DNA from: Gloeophyllum trabeum ATCC 11539
Taxonomy: Eukaryota; Basidiomycota; Agaricomycetes; Gloeophyllales; Gloeophyllaceae
Assembly (NCBI RefSeq): GCF_000344685.1
Contig: NW_006920412.1
Coordinates: forward strand, 1,384,937 to 1,448,936
Length of the DNA: 64,000 bases
Reading direction: 5' to 3'
The position numbers were made by a program, and so were the translations under genes. How positions within the stretch are numbered: the stretch's first letter is position 1; every line of letters starts with the position of its first letter. Below the pieces are notes generated by a model. It saw nothing but the letters and a program-made list of their open reading frames with translations, made no database searches and was not told the origin of the DNA. Positions 1 through 13,837 of the stretch are shown here, one piece after another.

Positions 1-2085
1 AGGTTCGAGAATAAGGAGGAAACCTACACGTATTCAGCCCGCATCAGGGTATTTGAGTAGTCAGGAGACATACCTTTTTCATATGTGGCTACCAAAGTTG
101 CAAACGAGGCCACCTTCTGAAGGGCGGAAAACTCGTCCACTCGTGTTATTTCCAAAGTCCTAACCAAAGACTGCAACCTCTCCGCGCAAAATCTATCAGA
201 GTTCACGTGCGCCGTCAGACCATCTATTCCAAGAACAAGATATAAACGAAGTCGTCCCACCGGAGAGGGCGCCGCTCAATATACGTGATATCTTTCAGGT
301 GCTGCAAGAACGACAGCGGCGTCTCGGCAACCACGTGCAACACCCGCATTCTAGTCTTCGATATTGATGTATTGCAATGTCACCATGTCAGCATAATGCA
401 AACGAAGTGCCTGACGATCCCACTGCCCACCTTCAGATATTCCACGAACCGCTTTAAGAACGCCACGAAGTGCTCAGCCTTTCGGATGTTCCCAGGGATT
501 GCTTCTTTCAGGAGATCGTCCGGGAGAACTGCGGACAATCGGCAGGAAGATCAAGGTAGGATAACGTGCGCGGAGCCGTGAGGGGAGAGTATGTTCAGAT
601 TGAGTATAATTGAAAGGCCCCGAGTCAGTGGAGAACGCACCGGGATTTGCCATGAAGGCGTCTTCGTCGCGCGCGTCGGAGGCTTCTTGCAAACCTTCCA
701 CGAGCTTGGCGTACTCGTCCTGGAGTTTTGAGGCGTCTGTGCGTTTGATCCTGGCGGAAGCCGTGAGCAGACGCAAATGAAACAACGGAGGGAGTGGAGG
801 ATCGCGCGTACTCGTCGATCTTCTCACCGAGCTTGGTCACGCTCCGGACAGCTGAGTCGAGCATGGGACGAGTGAGGTCCACGCTCAGAGATTCAATACA
901 AACGTTATCTGGAGACGTCAATATGAAGCCATGAAGACCGTATGTGGTCGCTTAAGACACTTACCGATGTTGTGCGCCTCGTCAAAGACGACGATCGCGT
1001 CTTTCGACATCTCCTTCGATACCTGTTCTGCGACCTTCGGATCCAGGAGGTAGTGGAAAGAGTAGATAATGACGTCCACAAAGGGCATCTACGACGAGGC
1101 ATATGTCAAAAACTGATCTACAGTATCGAAAGCCGTCCCGCACTTGCCATTCGTCGGACAGTGAAATAAGGACATGTGCCGTTCTCCCTACCGTACTGTA
1201 GTACGTCGGCGAGCGTATAGATGCCTGTTGGGATGAGGTTGCCAGGCTCTTTCTCGCCTAGTTTCTATAATCATGAATCATGTTACAGTGATGTCCCTGT
1301 CAATATCGAAGCAGGTACTCACCTCATGGAAATCGCACAGCTCCACGGAGCCTGGGTTTGCCCTCCCCTTCTCACAGACGGCCGAGTTGGTCAAGTCTCT
1401 ACAGCGGGCATCCACGACTTTCCCCTTCTTCTCTTTCGAGACCTAGCACAACACCCCACTAATCATATCGCCTTCTCGCAACTCGAAGTAGACGCGTACC
1501 TCGGGGTGAATGCAGAGATTCTTCCGGCTAGTAAGGCCCAGTCCGGTGAAGCTCCTCTCCTTTCTCTTGTCCTCTTCCGTCTCTGCGCATGCTATTCGGT
1601 AGTCCATAAGTCGCTTCAACTCTGACAGGGCCTTCTCGATCTCGGGCACGGTACGTGAGCAGTAGATGAGTTTCCGCCGTGCAGGGTAGAACTGCCACAG
1701 AACTCAGCATAGCGGAGACAGACATATTGGTTTGATCAGTACTTGCTGGTATGATACAATCAGGGAGAGCAGGGATACAGTCTTTCCTGTTCCTGAAGGC
1801 ATCTCGAGTACGCAATGACCCTGTAAAGCACATTAGACATCCCCGGCTTGTCAGCAAGAACGTTTGAATATACAGTTGCGTCAAGTGTCCTCTTGAGGTC
1901 GCACATGTATGCATACTGTTCTACAGCGAAGTTCAGCATAATCCTTGTCATGTTTAGTTACACACAGACCAGGGTAGATGCGGTCATAAGGGAAAATTAT
2001 CTGAAGGCACAGAGTGAGAACATGAATTTCCGAGGGTATTCTTGCGGTATGCGCGTACAGGTAGGTTGTCAATAAAGAATTTCAT
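1..2085 (-). CDS. RAD3: TFIIH DNA helicase RAD3/XPD, N-terminal part (partial)
   Basis: This is the 5'-3' DNA helicase of TFIIH, used in nucleotide excision repair and transcription initiation in the nucleus. The start ATG is at 2085 and the gene leaves the window on the left, roughly two thirds of the way through the family's length. Exons include 2059-2085, 1970-2000, 1874-1920, 1743-1820, 1500-1691, 1323-1442, an exon ending at 1148, 965-1088 and one from 908. They encode the family N-terminus (MKFFIDNLP, then [14 protein letters not shown]), the Walker A motif MPSGTGKT near 1780, the [13 protein letters not shown] segment, the cysteines of the iron-sulphur domain (CIHPEV, CRDL, CEKG, CPYF) and the DEAH box FDEAHN near 970-985. 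The intron at 1089-1147 begins GCAAGT, a GC-AG donor. RAD3 and the divergent GAL7 start 257 bp apart and may share a promoter. Confidence 0.95.
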
Positions 2086-2342
2086 TGCATAAACAGAAAA
2101 CGATACAAAGCAGAGAGCAAGCGCAAGAGCAAAGAGCGCCACACCGTGACCGTCTCGGGTCACAAACAAATCTCGATCAGACTGGACATTGCCGACGGCG
2201 GACCGCCGGAGATCCGGCCCGAGGGCAAACTGATCTCGGACGATCGAGATGAAGTCACCCATATGCATTTATCGCGTCTCGAGTGCGCAGACTGGAATTC
2301 GCGTCCTGCGCTCGACGACCATCCGATACGCCTCCGGCGCCG

Positions 2343-4550
<2,208 letters not shown>

Positions 4551-4728
4551 GCATCTCAACCGAGAGGGGATTGAATTACAAGTCACTGAATATACAAAGT
4601 GTAGAGATATGTAGACCAAACGCGAGATTTATGCTGATGCAAACAGTTGTGTGGATGACGCGGTGGGATCGAGGCGGGAAGAGGCATCGACTCCGCTGGC
4701 TCTGTCACTCAGCGGCGGGAAAACAACG

Positions 4729-6426
4729 TTACTTGGCCTTCTCCTTCTCCTGCGCTTTCGCGTTCCTGACAACCTCGCGCGCCCTCACATAATTCCCCCA
4801 GAGCACCCTCCACTCCGCCTCCAACATCGCCTCCGCCGGCTCCGCGACATTCCCCACCCGATCCGCGTGCACGCCCGCCCACCCCAGCGCGCGCTCGTAG
4901 CACTCCAGCGCCCTCTCCACATCCCTAGCACTCTCCTCCCTCTCCCTCCCTCCACCCAACCACCCCTTCTTCCCGCCCTCCTTACCCGCGCCCTGGCCCT
5001 CGTACAGCACCCCGGCGAGGTTCCACGCCTCCGCCGCGGCGCGGCGCGCGTCCCGCAGGAGCGCGCGCGCCGGCCGGGACATGCTCTGGCTGCGCGCGTA
5101 CGCGCCCACGAGCGCGCGCTCGCCCTCGGCGACGGGCGGGTGCGGGATCGCGCTGAGCGGCGCGTCGGGGTGCACCGCCGGCGCGCCCGTCAGCGCGAGC
5201 GCGACGCGCTCCGCGAGCTGCGCGGCGCGTTGCAGGTCCGCCGCGAGGGACGCGGCGGGCGGGGCGGCGCGCAGCGCGTAGGCGACCTCTGCGCGGTGGA
5301 TGGCGAGGAGGGCGGTGCGGTGTTGCAGGTAGAGGGTGTGCAGGGCCTGCGGGGCGGGGTCGGATGGCGGGGCGGGGGAGAGGAAGGGGCTGAGCAGGGA
5401 GAGGGAGGCGGATTCGAGGGAGAGGGCGTCGGCGAGCCGGCCGGAGGTGGCGTAGAAGGCGGAGAGGGAGACGAGCGTCTGCGCGAGGGTGCGCTGCGCG
5501 AGCGGGGACGGCGGGAGGGACGCGGGCACGGTGGGGGTCAGGGGGAGCTCCGGGGGAGATGGCGACGGTGCCGCGAGCTGGATCGCGCGCGCCCACCAGT
5601 CGAGCGCGTCGTCGGTGTCGCCGAGGCGCTTGTTGAGGTCGCCGAGCTTGAGCGCGAGGCGCGCGGCGTCGGCGTCGGCGCCGCTGCCGCCCAGGGCGTC
5701 CCAGACCTGCTCGAACTCGGCGCGGGCCTCGAAGAGCGCGTCGCGCGTGCCCATGCGCTCGAGGATGCCGGCGTGGCGCGCGAGGAGCGTCGGGAGGGTG
5801 TCGGGGTGCACGCGCCCCGCGCGCTCCCTTGCGATCGTCAAGGCGAGGCTGAGAAACTCCTGGGCGACCTCGAGGCGGGCCTCGACGATGCTGAGGCGGC
5901 CGCCGCCGGGGTGGGCGGAGAAGGCCTTGGAGCCGATGACGCTGCCCGCGCTGCCGATGCCCCAGTGCTGGGCCATCCAGGCGCTGCGGACGGCGTGCCT
6001 GCCTTTGAAGCCGAGGCGGGGGTCGGTGCCGCCCGCGTCGCCGCCGGACCAGCGCCAGGTGTCGCCGCCGTCGCGGTCCCAGCCCCATTTGTTGACGTCG
6101 GGGTCGGACTCGTTTGCGAGGCAGACGGCTTCGACGTACTGGTGTGCGCCCTCGAAGGCCGTCCAGGTGAGGACGCCGACGGAGGCAAAGCCTATGAGCG
6201 TAAACTTGACGAAGCGGCGGAGGACGCCGAATGTGAAGACGGCATTGTCTGCAAAGTTGGTGTAGAGGGGGCCGTCGTGGTCGTCGGCTAGGTCTTTGTC
6301 GTAGGCGGCCGGGAGTTTGGGTCCGGACTTGGAAGACTCGTACCGCCTGGGAAACCGCGCCTGGTACTGGATCGAAAAGGCCGCACGCCTGCACAACGGC
6401 AGCCGGGAGCGAGTTGCGGAGAGCAT
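4729..6426 (-). CDS. Mitochondrial membrane-anchored TPR protein (possibly Mgr3-like)
   Basis: A single-exon gene of 565 residues. The N-terminus is rich in Arg, Ser and Ala and lacks acidic residues (MLSATRSRLPLCRRAAF), which fits a mitochondrial presequence. A hydrophobic segment at about residues 74-95 (FTLIGFASVGVLTW) looks like one membrane span. The remainder is alanine/leucine-rich and helical with TPR-like repeats, for example ALKLGDLNKRLGDTDDALDWW at about 265-285 and SLSAFYATSGRLADALSLE at about 320-340, and ends KEKEKAK. Presequence, one span and TPRs match the layout of Mgr3, the substrate adaptor of the yeast i-AAA protease, but no diagnostic motif is visible, so the name is inference. 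The coding sequence is extremely G+C rich, which produces long spurious open frames on the opposite strand. It is convergent with GAL7 and its start is about 100 bp from that of DPP3. Confidence 0.75.
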   Translation of the reverse strand: MLSATRSRLPLCRRAAFSIQYQARFPRRYESSKSGPKLPAAYDKDLADDHDGPLYTNFADNAVFTFGVLRRFVKFTLIGFASVGVLTWTAFEGAHQYVEAVCLANESDPDVNKWGWDRDGGDTWRWSGGDAGGTDPRLGFKGRHAVRSAWMAQHWGIGSAGSVIGSKAFSAHPGGGRLSIVEARLEVAQEFLSLALTIARERAGRVHPDTLPTLLARHAGILERMGTRDALFEARAEFEQVWDALGGSGADADAARLALKLGDLNKRLGDTDDALDWWARAIQLAAPSPSPPELPLTPTVPASLPPSPLAQRTLAQTLVSLSAFYATSGRLADALSLESASLSLLSPFLSPAPPSDPAPQALHTLYLQHRTALLAIHRAEVAYALRAAPPAASLAADLQRAAQLAERVALALTGAPAVHPDAPLSAIPHPPVAEGERALVGAYARSQSMSRPARALLRDARRAAAEAWNLAGVLYEGQGAGKEGGKKGWLGGGREREESARDVERALECYERALGWAGVHADRVGNVAEPAEAMLEAEWRVLWGNYVRAREVVRNAKAQEKEKAK

Positions 6427-6525
6427 CCTGGCGGGCAGAGCGGGAGTGCAGGGAAATTGCAGGCTGGTGCTGCTTACGTCAGATCTTATCTTATCAGTGA
6501 CAGGCGTCGGCCTAAGAAAGGCTCA

Positions 6526-9489
6526 ATGAACGCCGTCGCCCGCCGCCTGCGCGTCCATCGCCCCATCGCCCGCAGACACTCGTCGAACATGGCCTCGGAA
6601 CGCTTCCTCGCGGACCGCGCCGCCCCGCTCTGCTCGCTCAACGTCGCAAAGTCCTTTTCCCTCCTCAGGTCCGTCCGTTGGTCCTGCTCAGCGCGCGTGC
6701 TCACTCTTTCCCAGCGACAAGGAAAAGAAGTATGCGCACTACATCGCTCAAGCATCCTGGGCCGGTGCTCGCATCATCCAGGAGCAGTGGACACCGCACG
6801 CCACCTCGCTCTACGACCTCCTCATCCTCGCCTTCTCCGACAACAACGGCAACCTCGCCGACCTCGACGCGCTCAAGGCCAACGCTGGGCTCGGCGACGG
6901 AGACTGGGAGGATCTGCTGCAGTACACCAGCCAGGTACGCGTCTCTCCCACATCCAGGGCCCGATCTCACTCCGCCACAGGTCCTGAGCAACCTCGTCAA
7001 CTACAAGTCCTTTGGCTTTACCAAGATCATCCCCCGCATCCCGCAAGAAAAGTTTGCCCAGGCCGTCTCCGCGTCAGCAAACTCGGCCAACGCCCTCGGG
7101 CTATGGGACCAGCTGAAAGAGCACATCTACGCCACCGCCCCCGAGGCCAGCCTGTCCGTCGGCAAGCCCATCCTCGGCCACGTCTCCAACTACTACCTCG
7201 GCCAGCCCGTCACCGACGACGAGGTCGCCGCCGTGCAGGCCGCCGCCGAGACCCTCGGCGTCGACGTCCTCAACACGCGGTACGTCCCCCGTCCCCATCC
7301 ATACATCGTCCCCGCTAACCCTTGGAAACAAGCATCAAGAAATCCTCCGCCACCTCCTTCACCCTCCTCGTCGCCTCCGCCTCCGCCCAGCCCTCGACCA
7401 CCCACCCGCTCGCGCTCCCCTCTGCCCCCGGCGCACAGCTCACCATCGCCTACGGCGACTTCGCCGGCCCTTTAGCAAAAGCCGTCGCCGCGCTCACCGA
7501 AGCCAAAAAATACGCCGCGAACGAAAATCAGGAGCGCATGCTCGAGGGGTACGCGGAGAGCTTCCGCACGGGCAGCGTGTCGGCCCATAAGAAGGCGAGC
7601 GAGTGGTGGGTAAGGGACGTGGGCCCGGTCGTCGAGAGCTATATCGGGTTCGTGGAGACGTACGTCGATCCGTACGGCGGCCGGGCGGAGTGGGAGGGTG
7701 AGTGCGCTGCTGATCGCGGGGAGTGTCATTGACAAGTCTGTCAGGGTTCACGGCGATCGTGGACAAGCAGCTCTCGGCAAAGTACGAGGTCCTCGTCGAC
7801 CGCGCGAGCGAGCTGATCAAGGTCCTCCCCTGGGGCAAGGACTTTGAGGTCGACGTCTTCCGCAAGCCGGATTTTACGGCGCTCGAGGTGGTGAATTTCG
7901 CTACCGGAGGTGAGTGCGCTTGCTGGTTTATCGACGGTTTAGGGAGCTGACGATACCGGGGTTGTAGGGATCCCGGCTGGGATTAACGTGAGTGCGGGTT
8001 GTATCTGTATGGTAATGAATACAGACACGATGGGTCACTTTAGATTCCGGTAGGTGCACTGCATATGTACTCGGTGCATCCGCCGAGTCTGAAACGGCTC
8101 TGCTAGAATTACTACGAAATCCGGGAATCCGTCGGGTTCAAGAACGTCTCCCTCGCCGTACGTCCCCGCGCTTCTCCCCCCTCCTATCACTCACACTACC
8201 CACATACCCAGAACGTCCTCGCAGCCAAAGCACCGAGTACGCCTCCCCACCCCCTCCCCCTCCTCAACGACTAACCACGTGTGCACCCCGCAGACGAGGA
8301 GCTCACGTTCATCCACCCCTCCGACGCCGCGCTCTACAACGACTGGGACGCGCGCGCGTTCGAGCTGCAGGTCGCGAACCACGAGCTGCTCGGCCACGGC
8401 AGCGGGAAGCTGTTCAAGGAGGAGGCCGACGGCGCGCGGAACTTCGCCGCGGACAAGGTGCGTGCCGCCGTGCGTGCGTTTCGGCTCGAGCGTTGACGGC
8501 GAGGCGGGGCAGGTGATCAACCCGCTGACGGGGAGGCCGATGTACGTGTGTCGTGATTTGACTTGATTGTCTGGGGAGGGCGCGGCTGACGGGACGAGCA
8601 GTGAGGGGTGGTACAAGCCCGGCCAGACGCCCGACTCGGTCCTCGGCGAGGTGTCCTCGTCCATGGAGGAGTGCCGCGCGGAGACAGTCGCGCTCTACCG
8701 TGAGTCACGCCCGTCCCGCGCGCGCCGTACGCACGCTCATCGCCGACCGCGCAGTCGCGAGCAACGACGAGATCCTCGAGATCTTCGGCGTGCGTCACCC
8801 ACCTTACTCCCGGCGTGCCGCGCTCTGACTAGCATGCCCGTAGTACACCGACCGGCGGGAGAAGGAAGACGTCCAGTACGTCACCTTCCTCCTCATGGCG
8901 CGCGCGGGCCTGCGCGCGCTCGAGTACTACGACCCGAAGGCGAGGAAGCACGGGCAGGCGCATATGCAGGCGCGGTACGCCCCGTTTTTCGTATCTTCCC
9001 TTCTCTGCGGGCCGCTGAGCAGAGCGGAATGCGGCAGGCTCGGGATAACGCAGCACCTGATCCGCGAGGGCATCGCGCGCCTCGAGGAGGTGCGCGGGGG
9101 CGACGGGCGGCTCGAGAACTTGTACATCCGGGTACGTACTCCCTCTTCCTCCCCTATTCACCGGCCCTCTGATTCCCCCTCCCCACCGGTAGGTCGACCG
9201 CGAAAAAGTGCTCACGCACGGCCGCGCGGCGGTCGGCAAGCTCCTCATCGACCTGCAGGTGCGCAAGAGCACCGCGGACGGCGCCGGCGCGCGCGCGTTC
9301 TACACCGCGCTCACGGACCCGCTGCCCGGGTGGGCCGGCGCGATCCGCGACCTGGTGCTCGCGAAGAAGCAGCCGCGCAAGATCTTCGTGCAGCCGAATA
9401 CGTTCGTGAGCGGGCACGAGGTGGTGTTGAAGGAGTACCCGTTGACGACTGCGGGGGTGATTGAGAGCTTTATTGAGAGGCGGCTGTGA
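6526..9489 (+). CDS. DPP3: Dipeptidyl peptidase III (zinc metallopeptidase, M49)
   Basis: This enzyme removes dipeptides from the N-termini of short peptides, normally in the cytosol. There are sixteen exons: 6526-6668, 6715-6934, 6981-7279, 7333-7697, 7745-7909, 7968-7987, 8044-8049, 8107-8157, 8212-8236, 8294-8457, 8513-8541, 8602-8699, 8755-8789, 8844-8974, 9038-9131 and 9193-9489. They sum to 2,142 nt, or 713 residues, the usual family length. The M49 zinc motif HELLGH is near 8380-8397 and the second motif EECRAE near 8668-8685. The DPP3-typical AGINIPNYYEIR is assembled across three exons, one of only 6 nt. Two in-frame starts exist. ATG 6526 adds an Arg-rich 21-residue leader, while ATG 6589 gives the usual MASERFLADRAAP start. 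Codon use is strongly G/C-ending, unlike genes beyond 9.5 kb. Confidence 0.95.
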
Positions 9490-9744
9490 GGTGCGCGAGC
9501 GGGTTAAGAATTGGTGTGCGGGTTTGATGCGGACGGTTGTTGTCCGTTCTTGCTTTCATAGTGCAGTCGCTTGCATGGGACGTCAAGTGTGTTTGCGGGT
9601 GTATTGGGTGGCGCAGCATAAATATGTATTACAGTAGTATAAATAGCGGGTAAACAATGTCTATGGTGGCTCCAGGGCTCGCTGTGGTATACCTTGGACG
9701 CGGTGCATGTCGCGAGACTGCCGGTGCCGATGCTTCGGCTTTTG

Positions 9745-11305
9745 CTATGCGGTCTCGCGGACGAGCGCGACAATGACTGTTACACTGCACGACGATGGTC
9801 AGATATGAACGGGCCCACCATATGCTGTAACTCACTCGTCCACTTTCTGCAGCGATAAGGTGAGTAAGAATAGGACATCATCGGAAGGGCACGACTTACT
9901 CCTCCGCGGAAATACATCCCCTCCCTCGCAGCAGCTCCTGGGTATCCGGATATGATATCAGATAAGTAAACAGAAGGCAGCTGCGGCTACTAACTTTCGA
10001 ACGGGCTGACTCGCTGCTTGTTGTGCATACACAATCGTGCATACTCGACGATACGATTCGCCATTGTCTGCGCCTGTTCGTCCTCGGTTTTCCGCCCGCC
10101 CATCTGGCGCGCTACGAGGGAGCATATCGAGACCAGCTCGGACGGAAACACGTTGTCTGATAAGCCGTCAGTCTGGAACATAGTCGTAGATAGGACTTCG
10201 GATGTTAGGCATGAATCTTGCAAAGATAGGGTGGGACACGCACGTAAACGACGACGATGTCTCCGTCTCGTAGGCGCGTCTCGTGCAGATCTGCATCTTT
10301 GGGCGAGTCGACGGCTGAGTTGGAGAATCTGCGAGAGCTACGAGGCAGTTTTGTCAACTGTCTAGGCAGCTCTGGCGTCAGTGGAGTCGGAGGTAAAGCG
10401 GGGGAGAGCGCGATTACTTTGGGCAATTGAAGAAATGTGTTTGGGGCTCTTGTCGAAAGACCACTTGCGATGACCGGATTATCGAGAATCCACTGTCTCC
10501 TAGACTGCAGACGCATTTTCAGACCGTGTCGTCAATCCGAAAGAAACGCCGTACTTTGCTGACCGCAGGACGCCCGATGAAGCATTGAGGTTAAGTAGGC
10601 ATGCCGTGCTGGAGCCTTCTCGTAGTTAGGCCCCTGCAAAATGCATTTTCACTAGGCTCACCAGCTAGTACGCTCCGTTCCCGTAGTACAGCATCAAATG
10701 AGAGTTCCAGGCATTCTTGTGGTGTCATCTCCCATCCCTCTACCTGTTCCCGTTCCTCATAGTCCAATGTAGGATCGATCTCCGGTTCCCCAGCCCAAGC
10801 ATGTTTAGAGTATCGATGGGCGTGAAACATCAATGCTTGTGAGAATAAAGATGGGTCGACCCCGCTGTCGACCCAGCCTCCTACACCGTCAGCGACACCC
10901 ACCGAGACTCCCTTCGGAGTTCGTATGAATAGTGATTCTGATAGTCAAATGAGGACATACCCACCGATCCTTCCTTCATCTGCATCCTAGCAAGGTGAGA
11001 GGGGAGCCGGAACGGGATCAGAGTTTGGTGGACGATACCTCTTGGACATAGAAAAAATCCTCCCCCGGGTCCTTGCTCCAGGTAGCTTTGTGCAGACGAC
11101 GTAGCTCCTCTTCCTTCCATTTGAGTATGCTGCTATCGGGCGGAAAGGATGATTTTACGCGTTTGACTCGCGGATCCCGGGGCTTCCCAGCCCAGCTCGT
11201 GCCTATGTGAAAGCGGTATGGTCGAGGTAGCGTGGATATTGACCGACACGAGCTTTTATGCGGGTGTAGTTTCGTACGCTTCAGACTGAGCGTGCATGCA
11301 GACAT
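9745..11305 (-). CDS. PTC7: Mitochondrial PP2C-type protein phosphatase, Ptc7-like
   Basis: Ptc7 is a metal-dependent Ser/Thr phosphatase that controls coenzyme Q synthesis in mitochondria. Exons run from 11305 downwards: 11039-11305, 10965-10979, 10662-10911, 10555-10615, 10418-10504, 10244-10361, 9995-10172, 9900-9937, 9836-9846 and 9745-9784. They sum to 1,065 nt, or 354 residues, against 343 in yeast. The N-terminus (MSACTLSLKRTK) looks like a presequence. Family blocks are FHIGTSWAGKP, GEDFFYVQE, GVADGVGGW (metal-binding Asp), LGDSGFSIIR, QLTKLP, DGDIVVVYTDGLSDN and the C-terminal AAREGMYFRGGKVDDVTV, which spans three exons. Two exons are only 15 and 11 nt. The gene is convergent with DPP3, 255 bp away, and that interval holds nothing else recognisable. 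Confidence 0.9.
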
Positions 11306-11587
11306 AAGATAGCAGATGATAGAGAGCAGGTACGATCGTCGACGTTCTGACAATGGAATACTATGATGGTATGCGGTGGTGTCAGTATCGCCGATAAAGT
11401 CGCGTCTTCCTCCCTCACATGACAGATCGCTTCCCTCACGTGTCGGACGCGTCCTGACGGTAGGCCTCAAAGTCAGCACGGCATGCCGGTGTCTGAGCAC
11501 AATCGCATTACATAACAGGTATCGTATATACATAATATGGAAGATATAATTTAGATTTCCACTGAGATGGATAGAGCCAACCAAGGT

Positions 11588-13837
11588 CTACGTGCTTTCC
11601 CTCGGCTTACCCCAGGCTTGCCAGTCAAATTGCTTGTGCTTTTGACCATCAACCTTACCACCTGCGGACGACATACCCATCCCACCTCTCTTCCTCTGAG
11701 GAGGCCGATGTGGCGTCTTCTCCTTGACTGGTTTCCGCCCTTGTTGTTTCTTCTGCGTCGGAGGTGGGGAAGGAAGGGCAGGAACCTTGTGAGCAGAGAC
11801 GGGCCTGAGGACCGGAAGTGAGGCAACCCTAGCCGTGGATTGAACCTCCATACCCAGCTCATGTAAAGCTGGCTCTATGGCAAGGGGGTTCGGGGACATC
11901 TCCAAGGGCCTGCCCTCCATCACGGTAGCCGGACTTCGCATTTGCGCAATGTTATCCGCGATCTTGGGTGCCTTCCGGAATGGATTCCTCGATTGGATGG
12001 GAGCCAGGTTGGAGCCACCGGAGTCTCCCACATCGACTATCTGCTTGGCCTTTTTCTTGCTGATCATGTCCTTCATCATGTGCACAGCGAGTCTCGCTTT
12101 CTTGTTGGTCCGGTTAACAGCGACGAGATCCTCTTCGTTTCTTCTCTCCGCGGCCCCCGCCGACCCGTCAGTAGGCTTGATCTCACCCAAAACGCTCCAG
12201 GGCGGCGGTGACCGATAGAGCAGATAATTAGGATCATCCACATATTTGGGGAGCGTGTCGGGTCCCTCGAGCCTAGCCGGCGGTCTCCTCGAGGAACCGA
12301 CGCCGTAGAACCATCGGGCTGACTGACTATGTCGCTCAGCCGCACCCTCTTCATCCGCGATCCTGTCGTAGTCGCTCTCGCTGTCGTATGCCCTTGGATC
12401 ATATCCACCCTCATGCTCGTAAAAGCTCGGGTAGTCTCCGCAATCATAACAGTCGCTGTATTCACCCGCACTATCATGGTCCTCGCAGTGCGTTTGACCA
12501 TCGAAATTGCCATACTCAGAGGGATGAAGTTCGATCTCCTCGTGTTCCCAGTCTTCGACCTCACTAGGATTGTCAGTCATGTCTCGACCGATGGAACGTT
12601 CCACGTGATGACGAGGGCGACGCGGTAGAGCTGTATTTTGGGTCAGTGGCCCTTCTTGACAGGGACCTGCATCGGAGGTCAGCATCGCACGGGAAGAGTC
12701 CTCCCTTGTCGTATCTGCCCGTTCAAACTCGTCGGCTGAGGAAGTGTTTCCGCCACCTCGAAGCCTCAGGCTAAGAGCATGCGAAACTCTCGATCCCCGA
12801 GCGGCAGACCGCATTCCAGCCCTAGTCCTCCTCCTAGACTCGTGCTCCAGTGTCGAGATCTCTAGGATATACGTGTTTGTCGACGAGAATAGCCGTTGGT
12901 TTTCGGAAGCCCGAGCACCATTGCAATCTTCCTCGAGTATCCCAAGGCTTTCACGTAGCGCACCAGATCGTAACCTCTCGTTACGACAGGGCTGGAAGCA
13001 GCCTGTTTTGCTCGGCTCAGGACTGCATCGAGTTCCACGGATGTCTAAAGTAGAAAGTTTGTCCAGTGTCTAGACACCAGATCGGACGTGCTCACCTACC
13101 AAGCTCAGCAGGGGGAAACTCGCCAGACACGAGAAGATAGCATCGCTAAGCTTTTCGCATCGACGAAGTCGAAGTATCCGCAAGCCCCAAGGACCACCTC
13201 TTCGTTTCATGCCGGTCTCTTGGTCAACTGTGCACTGTAGCGTCCTCGACAAGCCCCGGATGCCATGCGTGCTGACCTCGGTCATGCTGGCGTCCAATGC
13301 AACAAGGCAATGAAGAGCCTTCAGCTCTACTATAGTATTGTCTGTGAGTTCCGGGCAGCGTGATAAATCCAACAGGGTGATCAAGGTAAAGTCCAGTGTC
13401 GATGGGATGGACTGGAGCAGAGGAAGGTGTTTGTCTGCCAATGGGAGGCGGTAGGTGCGAATATCATCCGGGAGATTTTCGTATACCTGTATGAGCACTG
13501 CCCATAGTCGTGGATCGACTTTGGACAAGTCGAACGCGTCGGTCCCGTAGGAGGGTAGCAGGGCCCGTAAGGGGTCATAGGAGCCCTCGACTTCGGGAGC
13601 ACGGTAGCGGAGACGCGCAGATCCAATAAGATGTACTTGATCCGCGACTTCGATCAGGGCTTTCACGCAGAAGTAGGCCAGGGAAGGCGCGTAAGTCAGG
13701 CCGTGCTCTTCGTCGCCGTCCGGATCCCGCTCATATGGTCCAGGATTGTAGGCGGGCGGTAGAACGTACTTTGTGATGGTAGTACCAGCCTCATCGCTAG
13801 TAACACGGGCCTTGGGATCCCAGAGTCGTAGGCCCAT
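11588..13837 (-). CDS. Leucine-rich-repeat-like protein of unknown function
   Basis: Two exons (13096-13837 and 11588-13044) encode 732 residues in one frame. The first third carries RNI/LRR-type repeats, for example TLLDLSRCPELTDNTIVELK and LRILRLRRCEKLSDAIFSCL, as in F-box/LRR or ribonuclease-inhibitor-like proteins. No F-box is seen upstream. The middle is acidic and rich in Asp, Glu, Tyr and Ser (about residues 330-420). The end is basic and proline-rich, finishing with a tryptophan-containing FDWQAWGKP segment. The sequence SLRLRGGG in the middle resembles the end of ubiquitin but has no ubiquitin fold before it. I do not recognise a named family. The repeats suggest a protein-interaction surface, and the basic tail suggests a nuclear or nucleic-acid role; both are inference. 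It is divergent from FKS1. Confidence 0.75.

Noticed and set aside
4651..6291. 546-codon open frame on the plus strand opposite the TPR gene
   Set aside because: It is a shadow frame caused by high G+C. Its composition is Gly/Arg/Glu repeats, whereas the minus strand has a presequence, a membrane span and TPRs.
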